From a candidate division CSSED10-310 bacterium (lineage in GTDB: Bacteria > CSSED10-310 > JAFGDC01), in the NCBI GenBank assembly GCA_016932295.1, contig JAFGDC010000502.1, positions 1-7,494 on the forward strand: DNA of 7,494 bases. The letters are read 5' to 3'. Below are positions 1 to 6,970 of the stretch, in pieces. Made by a program: the position numbers and the translations under genes. The notes beneath the pieces are model-generated. The model ran no database searches. It saw only the letters and a program-made list of their open reading frames with translations, and was not told where the DNA came from. The number at the start of each line of letters is the position of its first letter. The first letter of the stretch is position 1.

Positions 1-21
1 GTTTTCTTACCAGCCTTTCGA

Positions 22-405
22 GTGTCAACGCTTCTCATCGAAAAGCAGAGGATTCCAGGTACGACCCCAGGATGTGCAGTCGTAACTTCTTGAGCACCAA
101 CGCTTCACAGCGAAGATTACAAGATTCCGGGTACGACCCCATTGGAAAGAGAGCCTCGCCTGGCTGCCGTGGAAGATTGAACGCCAACGCATCACGACGA
201 TCATTACAAGATTCCGGGTACGACCCCATTGGAAAGAGCGCTTCGCCTGGTTGCCGTGAAAGATTGAAAGCCAACGCACCACAACGAACATTCTAGGAAT
301 CCGGGTACGACCCCTTTGGAGAACGCGACCGCATTGGAGAACGACCCCATCAGAACGAGAGTCCCGCCTGGTTCCCGTAGTAGACAGTGAGCCATACGCA
401 ATGCA
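22..405. repeat. Degenerate 87-bp tandem repeat array, non-coding
   Basis: Units starting at gattcc lie at 51, 123, 210 and 297 (the last as gaatcc). Units 123-209 and 210-296 are both exactly 87 bp and differ at about 11 positions, with the first 29 bases identical. The 51-122 unit is shortened to 72 bp. A partial unit precedes it from about 22, so the array may continue to the left of the window. On the right the array decays: ttggagaacg is duplicated at 316-325 and 334-343, followed by a diverged partial unit up to about 405. Because 87 is divisible by 3, several frames stay open across it. They give 29-residue repeat peptides with no recognisable domain, so I treat it as non-coding. It resembles dispersed intergenic repeats of the REP type rather than CRISPR, because there is no short conserved repeat alternating with unrelated spacers. 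Confidence 0.85.
125..147. other. Bulged hairpin in repeat unit (copy at 212-234)
   Basis: Within the repeat, TTCC (125-128) pairs with GGAA (144-147) and GGGT (129-132) pairs with ACCC (136-139). The loop is ACG and a four-base CATT bulge (140-143) sits on the 3' side, giving 8 bp in total. The same fold is present at 212-234. In the 297 unit the element survives as TCC/GGA plus GGGT/ACCC. The pairing is seen directly; that it forms or matters is inference. Confidence 0.5.
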
Positions 406-523
406 TCTGTTTTCACAGGGCGACACAGTGTCTTTCAAGCTGATCCCGGCACTACCACCGGCAGGCAGAATACGAGCCGGAATCCTTATGTCGAAACCAA
501 AGACTCTCTACTGCCGTGGCTTG

Positions 524-532
524 TGATATCAT
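524..532 (+). promoter_or_regulatory. Possible extended -10 promoter for the surface-protein gene
   Basis: TGATATCAT contains TATCAT, five of six matches to TATAAT, preceded by TG one base upstream, as in an extended -10 element. No good -35 lies 16-18 bp upstream. Initiation near 539 would give a leader of about 110 nt before the start codon. Apart from this and the ribosome binding site, I see nothing structured in 406-649. Confidence 0.3.
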
Positions 533-636
533 GGAATATAAGTAAACTGAGGGTGACTTGGACTGGACGGAGTGGAGGTCGCCTGCTCAACGGGCAGGGA
601 GCGGGCCTGTCTTCCCCGTGAACCACGATGCGCGAC

Positions 637-642
637 AAGGAG
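637..642 (+). promoter_or_regulatory. Ribosome binding site, sets the start at 650
   Basis: AAGGAG sits 7 nt before the ATG at 650, which begins a classical signal peptide. The reading frame is open upstream to an ATG at 572, but that start lacks such a site and would bury the signal peptide behind 26 polar residues. Confidence 0.8.
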
Positions 643-649
643 TAGCGTG

Positions 650-2752
650 ATGACGATACGAACATGGTCGCTGGTGATTCTTGCATGGGCTGGGATGGGG
701 TTGATCGCGGTTCATGCCGCCACGTGGACGGGGGCGGTGAGCACCGATTGGAATACCGCGGGCAACTGGTCGGGAGGGGTGCCGGACAGCACCATCGATG
801 CGGTTGTCCCAACCGCGCCATCCGGCGGCAGATGGCCGCATGTGACGGGCATCTACAGTTGTATGGATCTCGTCCTGGCCACGGACGCGTACCTTTACAT
901 CGATGCCGGCGCATATCACCTCTGGATTTATGGGAGTATCGACAATGGGGGAACCATCGAGGCGCAGGGGACCTATGTGTATGACCTGGCGATCCGTGGT
1001 TCGGGAGCCCACGATATCAGTGGTGGGACCTTCAGCGGCGCCGGCCTCGGCGTCTTTTACGGCGCCGCGGTGACGGCGCAATCGAATCTCGACGTTCTTG
1101 CGGCGCTGTACATCCCCAATCAACTGTCCAACAGCTTCGATGCCAACGATTTCGATATCCGAATCACCGGCGATATCTCCAATGACCGAACCATCTGGTG
1201 TGGCAACGGCGACTGGCATGTGGGTGGAGATTACACCCACGAATCGATTGTGGGTACCCTGAATGCCGAGGGTGGTACCTTCATCTTCTATGGCGGCGGG
1301 GATTCCATTATTTATGATTCGCCGGATTTCCATTATTTGACCGTCAGCAAGGATGCCCTGACTGACACGGTCCGCGCCGGCGCCGATTTCACCATCGCCC
1401 GTCGGCTGTCTATCGAGTCCGGCGTCTTCGATCCGAATGGCTTCTCGGTGGAGCTTACCGGCGCTTATGGCATCAGGGTCGGCGACGGCGCCGGCAGCGA
1501 TGACGCCGAGTTGGCCGTGGCCGCCGGGAGCGTTGCAATCAATGGCGGCATCACCGGCGCCGCGGCGCTCCAGGTGCTGTCCGACGGCCGCGTGGATCTG
1601 GCGGGGGGCAATATCACGCGCGAGGTCTTCATGTACGATGAAAACTGGTATACCGTGCATATCCTCGATGGCGGAGTCTGGGATCAGAGCGGCGGAACCT
1701 TCACCATGAACAATCAGTCATACCAGGACGCGTGGGGTACTTTCATCGAGGCCGGCGGGACCTTTTCCCTGTCGGGTGGCACGTATCACAATGACAGCAC
1801 GGTGGAGTGCTATGGAACGATGGAATTCACCGGCGGATTGTTCAATGGGACGTCCACCACCAGCGAAATCGGCAGCCAATTTTCGGTATTGGAGGGGGCT
1901 CGAATAGCAGCCAGGGACAGCACCTTCGGGCGCTTGCCCAGAACTCTCGGCATCCGCGTCTATATCGGTGCGTTTGTCGGATGGAGCACCGGCGATGACG
2001 GGTATGACTTCGACCTGTGCACCTTCGATTCCACTTGCGCCACCGCCATGCGCTGTGACAACGAGGAAACCTTCGACATCGACGATCCGACCTTCGCCAC
2101 CACCGATTCGAACATTTCCAAACGGGTCGACAACGGCTGGATTCATGTTACCGGCTCGACGCAGGGAAGCGGATGGGGCGAGGCATATGATGATGATCCT
2201 TTCTCGCGTGTCCATTGGGGTCCGTACACGCCCACTCCCACCATGACGCCTTCCCCCACACCATCCTCGACACCCACCCGCAGTGCCACTCCGACCAATT
2301 CCCCCACCTGGACCCCCACGCCCACACCGACCCTGAGTCCCACCGATACTCCGTCACCCACCCCCACGCATTCTCCCACTGGCACTCCCACCCGGACTCC
2401 CACCGCTTCACGGAGTCCGACAGCGAGTCCTACGGACACTCCGACCCGCACTCCCACGGAAACCCCCACGGATACGCCGACCCAGACCCCGACCCGCACG
2501 CCGACAGATACACCGAGCCTGACGCCGACTCCCTCTCGAACCGGCACCAGAACCCCCACCAAGACCCCGACCCGAACGGCGACCGCCACCTGGACATTTT
2601 CGCCCACCGCTTCGGGAACCCCCACCAGGACTCCGACCGGCACACCCACTCCCAAGCCTATACCAAGCACCGGCGCCACCGGCGGAGTGGTGCTGTTAGT
2701 CGCATTGGGATTGATGGTGGGCGGGATTCGACTGGGCCGTTCCCGAATCTGA
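650..2752 (+). CDS. Secreted cell-surface protein with Thr/Pro stalk and IPSTG sorting tail
   Basis: This 700-residue protein is predicted to be exported and anchored at the cell surface; its ligand or activity is unknown. Residues 1-23 form a signal peptide: a basic start, a hydrophobic stretch, and probable cleavage after VHA. The mature N-terminus has the Trp/Asn-rich pattern [14 protein letters not shown], frequent at the start of secreted beta-rich proteins of uncultured bacteria. Residues of roughly 60-450 carry repeated Gly-Gly-Thr-Phe turns (near 124, 207, 347, 368 and 375) and alternating hydrophobic residues, consistent with a right-handed beta-helix or stacked beta-sandwich. The segment from about 228, with a LTVSK motif and later [11 protein letters not shown], resembles repeat modules of large adhesin-like proteins. 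Residues 527-670 are almost entirely Thr, Pro and Ser. The tail is IPSTG (671-675), about 17 small or hydrophobic residues, then RLGRSRI. It appears to be a single-gene unit with its own leader. No catalytic motif was recognised; an adhesin, sheath or stalk role is inference. Confidence 0.85.
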   Translation: MTIRTWSLVILAWAGMGLIAVHAATWTGAVSTDWNTAGNWSGGVPDSTIDAVVPTAPSGGRWPHVTGIYSCMDLVLATDAYLYIDAGAYHLWIYGSIDNGGTIEAQGTYVYDLAIRGSGAHDISGGTFSGAGLGVFYGAAVTAQSNLDVLAALYIPNQLSNSFDANDFDIRITGDISNDRTIWCGNGDWHVGGDYTHESIVGTLNAEGGTFIFYGGGDSIIYDSPDFHYLTVSKDALTDTVRAGADFTIARRLSIESGVFDPNGFSVELTGAYGIRVGDGAGSDDAELAVAAGSVAINGGITGAAALQVLSDGRVDLAGGNITREVFMYDENWYTVHILDGGVWDQSGGTFTMNNQSYQDAWGTFIEAGGTFSLSGGTYHNDSTVECYGTMEFTGGLFNGTSTTSEIGSQFSVLEGARIAARDSTFGRLPRTLGIRVYIGAFVGWSTGDDGYDFDLCTFDSTCATAMRCDNEETFDIDDPTFATTDSNISKRVDNGWIHVTGSTQGSGWGEAYDDDPFSRVHWGPYTPTPTMTPSPTPSSTPTRSATPTNSPTWTPTPTPTLSPTDTPSPTPTHSPTGTPTRTPTASRSPTASPTDTPTRTPTETPTDTPTQTPTRTPTDTPSLTPTPSRTGTRTPTKTPTRTATATWTFSPTASGTPTRTPTGTPTPKPIPSTGATGGVVLLVALGLMVGGIRLGRSRI
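2228..2659 (+). repeat. Degenerate hexanucleotide repeat encoding the Thr/Pro stalk
   Basis: About 430 bp of imperfect 6-bp units, mostly Thr codon followed by Pro codon, encode a low-complexity stalk of about 144 residues with Ser, Arg, Asp and Glu interspersed. Third-position variation (ACC, ACG, ACT, ACA) breaks the DNA repeat, so the pattern is kept at protein level. Such segments in surface proteins act as extended spacers and are often O-glycosylated (family knowledge; glycosylation here is inferred). Confidence 0.85.
2660..2749 (+). other. C-terminal sorting signal (IPSTG, hydrophobic segment, Arg tail)
   Basis: The last 30 residues are IPSTG, a short Gly/Thr linker, a hydrophobic stretch rich in Val, Leu and Gly, and an Arg-containing end (RLGRSRI). 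This is the three-part layout shared by LPXTG sortase substrates and by exosortase-type tails such as PEP-CTERM and IPTL-CTERM. IPSTG fits an [L/I]PxTG pattern. Which enzyme class processes it cannot be decided from the window, which contains neither a sortase nor an exosortase. Confidence 0.65.
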
Positions 2753-2844
2753 TCGCCTGGAAACGACTGCGACACTGTTCTTCTCTCATAGATCACGACC
2801 GGCGGTTGGATATGGTTTGTACTCCGATGGTGCCGGCAGTCCGG

Positions 2845-2873
2845 TTGAAGAAAAGCCCTCTGTATCTTATGCT
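2845..2873 (+). promoter_or_regulatory. Possible sigma70-type promoter for the kinase operon
   Basis: TTGAAG (2845-2850) and TATGCT (2868-2873) are separated by 17 bp, each with a fair match to the -35 and -10 consensus. Initiation would fall near 2880, about 70 nt before the start codon. I see no clear terminator for the upstream gene in the 2753-2950 spacer. Confidence 0.35.
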
Positions 2874-2936
2874 GACTGGTACGTTGGATAGATTATACGG
2901 AACATGGCATTGACGCAGGGTGTGGGTCACGATGTC

Positions 2937-2943
2937 GGAGGAG
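2937..2943 (+). promoter_or_regulatory. Ribosome binding site, favours the start at 2951
   Basis: GGAGGAG ends at 2943. The first in-frame ATG (2945) is only 1 nt away, too close for normal initiation. The second ATG (2951) is 7 nt away, so 2951 is chosen as the start. Confidence 0.75.
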
Positions 2944-2950
2944 CATGGCT

Positions 2951-5539
2951 ATGACGAGTGAACATGATACCACGCGGGATCTGCTCGAGGAGGCAGCAGG
3001 GCTTCGCCGGAGGCTGGACGAGATCGCCAGGGAACTGTCCGCCGCCGGGGTGACATTCGTTCAATGCGAGACCGATCTCGAGGCGGCGCGTCAGGACAAG
3101 GAACGAATGGAGGATGAACTGTACCGCCAACGGCTGTTTCTTGATTCCGTGGTGGACAATATTCCCGACATGATTTTCGTCAAGGAGGTCGACGAACTGC
3201 GCTTCGAGTTTTTCAACCGGGCAGGCGAGGAACTCCTGGGTCACAAACGCGAAGAATTGTACGGCCGGAACGATTACGACTTTTTCCCGAAGGAGCAGGC
3301 GGATTTCTTCATTCAGAAAGACCGCAGCGTGCTCGAGGATAAGGTGCTTCTTGACATCCCCGAGGAGTTCATCGATACACCGAAGGGGACCAGGATCCTT
3401 CATACGAAGAAAATCCCAATCTTCGACGAACATGGCAATCCGGTTTTTTTGCTGGGCATATCGGAGGACATCACTGAGAAGAAGGGCGTTGAGCAGCGGC
3501 TGCAGCGCCAGACGCAGTTTCTTGATTCGATCGTCGAGAACATCCCCAACATGATTTTTGTCAAGGATGCGACCACCTTCTCCTATCAACTGGTCAACCG
3601 CGCCTGTGAAAAAAGCGTCGGTCTCACTCGCGATGTGATACTGGGTAAGGATGATTACGACCTCTACCCGCCGGCGGTTGCCGATGAGCTGCGGGACGAA
3701 GATGAGCGGGTGGTGGCCGAGAACACGATGGTGGTTACCGAGGAGGAGCCCTTCGGCACGTCACAGGGCGAGCGGTTCTTCACGACCAGGAAGCTCTCCA
3801 TTACCGGTGAGAACGGTGAAATACAATACATTCTCGGGATCGCGGAGGATGTCACCGAGCGCATCGCGGTGCGGGAAGAGCTGGAGCGTTATCGGGACAA
3901 GTTGGAAGAGTTGGTGGCGGCGCGGACGGAGGAGTTGCGCCGAGCCAACCGGGAACTTGAACACGAGATCAGAGAGCGCCGGCGGGTGGAGGAAGCGCTG
4001 CGGCGGGAAAGCGAATTGCTGGCCAGTATCGCCGATACGAGTCCCGTGGGTATCGTTGTGCATGATCTTGATGGCAACATTCTGTTTGCCAACCGTTTCA
4101 TGGGAACCATCTTCGGGTTTGACCGAGAAGTGATGACCGAGTTGAAATTCAATTCGGAGGAATGGCGGATCACTGGATACGATGGCAAGGAATTCCCCGA
4201 TGACCAGCTTCCCTTCAGCCAGGTGATACGCACCAGGCAGCCCGTGTTGAACATACGCCATGCGGTGGAGCGCGACGATCGCCGGATTCTGCTCTCGGTC
4301 AACGCGGCGCCGCTTCTGGAGGCGGATGGCGGGGTGTCGGCCGTGGTGACCACGGTGGCGGACATCACGGAACTGATCATGCGGGAAAAAGCCCTCGAGG
4401 AATCGGAGGCGAAGTTCAGAAATATTATCGAGTCGTCGCCGATGGGTATTTACATTTACCGACTCGATGCGCACGACGACCTGATTTTCTCCGGCGCCAA
4501 TGCGGCGGCGGATGAAATAATAGGTATGAACAACAACCGGTACATGGGATTGAAAATCGAAGAAGCCTTCCCCGGACTCAAGGATACGGAGGTGCCCGAG
4601 ATGTACCGCCGGGTGGCCAGGGAGGGAGTGGCATGGAAGCTCGATCAGGTCGTGTACGAGGATGATTTGATCAAGGGAGTGTTCGAGATCCATGCCTTCC
4701 AGACTTCGCAGAATCACATGGCGGTCATGTTCCAGGATGTTGCCGCCCGCATCCGTGCCGACCAGGAGATCCGGCGCCTCAATGAAGAGCTGGAGCAGCG
4801 CGTGGCGGATCGAACGGCGCAATTGGAGGCGGCTAATCGGGAATTGTCCTCCTTCGCCTATTCGGTTTCCCATGATCTGCGCGCGCCATTGCGAAGCATC
4901 AACGGTTTCAGCGTGGCGCTGAAGGAGGATTTCGGTCACCTGCTGCCGGACGCGGGCTTGGCGTTCCTGGACCGAATACTCAATGCCACCAAGCGCATGG
5001 AACAACTCATCACGGACATTCTGGGGCTGTCCCGGCTGACTCGCAGCAGCTTGCACCGCGAGCGGATCAATTTGAGCACAATGGCCACTGACATTCTGAG
5101 TGAACTCGCCAAGGCCGATCCTGGGCGCGATGTGTCCTGGGTGGTGCAGCCAGGCATCAAGGGCCTGGCGGATGCTCGTTTGATGGAGGTGGTGCTGTAC
5201 AACCTCCTGGACAATGCCTGGAAATTCACCGGCGCGACGGCATCGCCGCGCATTGAATTCGGTACAACGGCACGTGACAGCCTTCCGGAGGAGGTTCTCG
5301 GGGTGCTCGGGGAAGGAGTGATCTACCATGTCAGCGACAACGGTGCGGGTTTCGACATGACCTATGCCGATCAACTGTTCGGCGCATTCCGGCGTCTTCA
5401 CTCGATTGATGAATTTCCTGGAACGGGAATCGGGCTCGCCACCGTCGCGAGAATCATTCACCGCCACGGCGGCTCGGTTTGGGCGCACGGCGAGGTGGAC
5501 AAAGGAGCGACTTTTTACTTCACCCTCATGAGAGGTTGA
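2951..5539 (+). CDS. Soluble multi-PAS sensor histidine kinase
   Basis: An 862-residue cytoplasmic sensor kinase expected to autophosphorylate on His and pass phosphate to a response regulator. No transmembrane segment or signal peptide is visible. An N-terminal coiled coil (about 1-60) is followed by four PAS domains: about 63-180, 190-305, 357-476 and 489-600. The first two share a NDYDFFP / DDYDLYP motif typical of the PAS_4 type. Charged coiled coils link PAS2 to PAS3 (about 305-350) and PAS4 to the kinase core. The HisKA domain has SVSHDLRAP with phospho-acceptor H641. The ATPase domain shows the N box NLLDNAWKF (N751, N755), G1 box DNGAGFD (796-802), F box from F810, and G2 box GTGIGL (824-829), so it looks active. 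The core resembles phytochrome-type kinases, but there is no GAF or PHY domain, so no chromophore is predicted. The signal is unknown. The gene lies 5 bp from its probable partner regulator. Confidence 0.97.
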   Translation: MTSEHDTTRDLLEEAAGLRRRLDEIARELSAAGVTFVQCETDLEAARQDKERMEDELYRQRLFLDSVVDNIPDMIFVKEVDELRFEFFNRAGEELLGHKREELYGRNDYDFFPKEQADFFIQKDRSVLEDKVLLDIPEEFIDTPKGTRILHTKKIPIFDEHGNPVFLLGISEDITEKKGVEQRLQRQTQFLDSIVENIPNMIFVKDATTFSYQLVNRACEKSVGLTRDVILGKDDYDLYPPAVADELRDEDERVVAENTMVVTEEEPFGTSQGERFFTTRKLSITGENGEIQYILGIAEDVTERIAVREELERYRDKLEELVAARTEELRRANRELEHEIRERRRVEEALRRESELLASIADTSPVGIVVHDLDGNILFANRFMGTIFGFDREVMTELKFNSEEWRITGYDGKEFPDDQLPFSQVIRTRQPVLNIRHAVERDDRRILLSVNAAPLLEADGGVSAVVTTVADITELIMREKALEESEAKFRNIIESSPMGIYIYRLDAHDDLIFSGANAAADEIIGMNNNRYMGLKIEEAFPGLKDTEVPEMYRRVAREGVAWKLDQVVYEDDLIKGVFEIHAFQTSQNHMAVMFQDVAARIRADQEIRRLNEELEQRVADRTAQLEAANRELSSFAYSVSHDLRAPLRSINGFSVALKEDFGHLLPDAGLAFLDRILNATKRMEQLITDILGLSRLTRSSLHRERINLSTMATDILSELAKADPGRDVSWVVQPGIKGLADARLMEVVLYNLLDNAWKFTGATASPRIEFGTTARDSLPEEVLGVLGEGVIYHVSDNGAGFDMTYADQLFGAFRRLHSIDEFPGTGIGLATVARIIHRHGGSVWAHGEVDKGATFYFTLMRG
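3125..3886 (+). repeat. In-frame duplication of a PAS domain (381-bp period)
   Basis: Two 127-codon units, 3125-3505 and 3506-3886, correspond to kinase residues 59-185 and 186-312. Landmarks keep an exact 381-bp offset: tttcttgattc at 3137 and 3518, and gattacgac at 3272 and 3653, so there is no net length change between these landmarks. The first 60 bases of each unit remain clearly similar as DNA, while the later parts have diverged. Confidence 0.75.
5530..5535 (+). promoter_or_regulatory. Ribosome binding site inside the end of the kinase gene
   Basis: GAGAGG overlaps the last codons of the kinase and lies 9 nt before the ATG at 5545. It indicates that the regulator is translated from the same transcript as the kinase. 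The frame is open further upstream, to an ATG at 5479, but that would add residues unlike any REC domain and overlap the kinase. Confidence 0.6.
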
Positions 5540-5544
5540 CCGCG

Positions 5545-5970
5545 ATGGAGAAGAAGATGATTCTATTGATCGAAGACAATCCCGATGATCGCGATCTGAC
5601 GTTGCGAGCCCTCAAGCGGAGTCAAATACCACGGGAGGTGATCATCGCCAAGGATGGTGTCCAGGCTTTGCAGTTGCTGCACGATGCCGGCCAGTCTGAA
5701 CCATTGCCTGATCTGGTGCTGCTGGATCTCAAGCTGCCGCGGCTGGACGGACACACGGTTTTGAGCAGGATCCGCCGGCACCAGCGAACTCGCTACATTC
5801 CGGTGGTGGTGCTCAGTTCATCCGATGAACAGTCCGATGTCAGGAAGAGTTACGACCTCGGCGCCAACGGGTATATTCAGAAACCGGTCGATTTCGACCA
5901 GTTCATGGAGGCGGTGCGGCAACTCAATACCTACTGGTTGGAATGGAATCTGGTGCCGGCGGGCGGTTGA
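5545..5970 (+). CDS. Single-domain response regulator (CheY/Rcp1-like)
   Basis: This 141-residue protein is a lone REC domain, expected to be phosphorylated by the kinase encoded 5 bp upstream. It shows the acidic pocket E10-D11 (LLIEDNPDDRD), phospho-acceptor D61 in LVLLDLKLPRLDG, the switch residue S91 in VVVLSSSD, and the conserved lysine K113 in the YIQKP motif. The C-terminal extension ending in YWLEWNLVPAGG is typical of the small regulators paired with phytochrome-type kinases such as cyanobacterial Rcp1. There is no DNA-binding or enzymatic output domain. The output must therefore go by protein contact or onward phosphotransfer to a component not in this window. All key residues are present. 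Confidence 0.97.
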   Translation: MEKKMILLIEDNPDDRDLTLRALKRSQIPREVIIAKDGVQALQLLHDAGQSEPLPDLVLLDLKLPRLDGHTVLSRIRRHQRTRYIPVVVLSSSDEQSDVRKSYDLGANGYIQKPVDFDQFMEAVRQLNTYWLEWNLVPAGG

Positions 5971-5974
5971 CGCC

Positions 5975-5992
5975 CCGATTGATATCAATCGG
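5975..5992. promoter_or_regulatory. Perfect 18-bp palindrome, candidate operator
   Basis: CCGATTGATATCAATCGG equals its own reverse complement and lies 4 bp after the regulator's stop codon. As a hairpin it would make a 7-bp stem with a 4-nt loop, but no T-run follows, so an intrinsic terminator is unlikely. Its centre is about 63 bp upstream of the predicted transcription start of the next gene, a usual place for an activator dimer. The inner TTGATATCAA recalls half-sites of the FNR family, but those are normally spaced by four bases, so I do not assign it. Confidence 0.5.
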
Positions 5993-6011
5993 TCCCGGAA
6001 TTGACCCTGTT

Positions 6012-6040
6012 TTGACGTACTCCGCCGCGGTGTCTACAGT
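6012..6040 (+). promoter_or_regulatory. Predicted sigma70-type promoter for the glycosylase gene
   Basis: TTGACG (6012-6017, five of six matches) and TACAGT (6035-6040, four of six) are spaced by 17 bp. Initiation near 6047 would leave a short leader of about 15 nt before the ATG at 6062. The only Shine-Dalgarno-like sequence is a G-run (6046-6051), so translation initiation may be weak or close to leaderless. Confidence 0.5.
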
Positions 6041-6061
6041 GCCCCGGGGGGTACAAGTGTT

Positions 6062-6946
6062 ATGGAACCGCTGCAGGTACTGGAGGAATTGCGCCTCGAG
6101 GTGCAGAAGTCCGGGATCGATGAAGGGGTACTGAAACAGTTTCGAACGATCGTATTCACCTGGTACCGGGAGAATGGGCGGCGGTTTCCCTGGCGGGAAC
6201 ACATGGATCCTTATGCGGTGCTCGTCTCCGAACTCATGCTGCAGCAAACGCAGGCGCACCGGGTGGCGCCCAAGTACGATGCGTTCCTGGCGCGATTTCC
6301 GACGTTCGAAGCCCTCGCCGCCGCCAGTCTGGAAGAGGTGCTTTCCACCTGGCGTGGATTGGGTTATAACCGCCGCGCCTTGTCATTGAAACGAATCGCC
6401 CATGTGGTGGTGCATCAGTATGGCGGCAGGTTGCCAGACGATCCCGGCGAACTGATCAAACTGGCCGGGATCGGACCCGCCACCGCCGCTTCCATCTGTG
6501 CGTTTGCCTTCAATAAGCCGGTGGTATTCCTGGAAACCAACATTCGCGCGGTGCTCATTCACGTCTTCTGCAATGACCGTGCCGTGGTGGCTGATACGGA
6601 GCTGATGGAGTTGGCCGGCCGTGTTTTTCCGGGTCATTCCGCCAGGGACTGGTACAATGCGCTCATGGATCTTGGCAGCGCACTCAAGAAGCTGCTGCCC
6701 AATCCTTCCCGGCGCAGCGCAGGGCACCGCCGGCAGGAGCCTTTTCGGGGATCGCGGCGCGAGATCCGCGGGACGGTGCTCCGCCTCCTGCTGGCGGCGG
6801 AACGGGATCTGAGGCAGACCGAACTGGCGGTCCGGGCGGCGGTGACCCCGGCGGTTCTCGCCTCGGTGGTGGAGGACCTGGCTCGCGAAGGCTTTCTGGT
6901 AATCGAGAAGGACGCGGTGCGGCTGGCCGGTCGAACAGTCGGCTAG
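6062..6946 (+). CDS. MutY-like HhH-GPD DNA glycosylase lacking the iron-sulfur cluster
   Basis: This 294-residue protein belongs to the helix-hairpin-helix glycosylases of base-excision repair; the closest resemblance is to adenine glycosylase MutY. Visible family features are FPWREHMDPYAVLVSELM, then QQTQ with the MutY-type glutamate at E57, WRGLGYNRRA, and the hairpin LAGIGPATAAS (134-144). Three things depart from MutY. The expected catalytic Asp (in LDGNVKR-type motifs) is Glu158 in FLETNIRAVL. After ALMDLG (200-205), where MutY has its four cluster-binding cysteines, the sequence is SALKKLLPNPSRRS; the whole protein has only two Cys, in other places. The C-terminus (about 235-294) looks like a winged helix rather than the Nudix-like domain that reads 8-oxoguanine. 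From memory, a clade of archaeal and bacterial proteins shares the ETNIR motif and the clusterless LKK...NxxRRS segment. Substrate specificity is therefore uncertain. It converges on selD with 24 bp between. Confidence 0.92.
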   Translation: MEPLQVLEELRLEVQKSGIDEGVLKQFRTIVFTWYRENGRRFPWREHMDPYAVLVSELMLQQTQAHRVAPKYDAFLARFPTFEALAAASLEEVLSTWRGLGYNRRALSLKRIAHVVVHQYGGRLPDDPGELIKLAGIGPATAASICAFAFNKPVVFLETNIRAVLIHVFCNDRAVVADTELMELAGRVFPGHSARDWYNALMDLGSALKKLLPNPSRRSAGHRRQEPFRGSRREIRGTVLRLLLAAERDLRQTELAVRAAVTPAVLASVVEDLAREGFLVIEKDAVRLAGRTVG

Positions 6947-6970
6947 AAGAACCGGCGCCGTCCGCGGAGA

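Noticed and set aside
22..405. CRISPR array
   Set aside because: The whole 87-bp unit is homologous between copies; there is no short invariant repeat separated by unrelated spacers, and no cas gene nearby.
25..438. Minus-strand reading frame of 137 codons across the repeat array
   Set aside because: Arg/Trp-rich low-quality repeat peptide with no ribosome binding site; it stays open because the repeat period is a multiple of 3.
572..649. Upstream ATG start for the surface protein
   Set aside because: It would add 26 polar residues before the signal peptide and has no good ribosome binding site, unlike the ATG at 650.
587..1660. Long minus-strand frame of 357 codons opposite the surface-protein gene
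   Set aside because: Antisense shadow of a GC-rich gene; no recognisable domain, while the plus strand has a signal peptide and coherent protein architecture.
2143..2796. Minus-strand protein rich in Val-Gly repeats
   Set aside because: It is the reverse complement of the Thr/Pro codon repeats; the plus-strand reading has a signal peptide and sorting tail.
3761..5488. Minus-strand frame of 575 codons opposite the kinase
   Set aside because: Shadow frame; the plus strand carries complete H, N, G1, F and G2 boxes and four PAS domains.
5981..5990. FNR/CRP-type binding site
   Set aside because: The half-sites TTGAT and ATCAA are adjacent rather than separated by the usual four bases.
5975..5992. 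Intrinsic terminator after the response regulator
   Set aside because: The palindrome has a short, not very stable stem and no T-run after it; an operator is more plausible.
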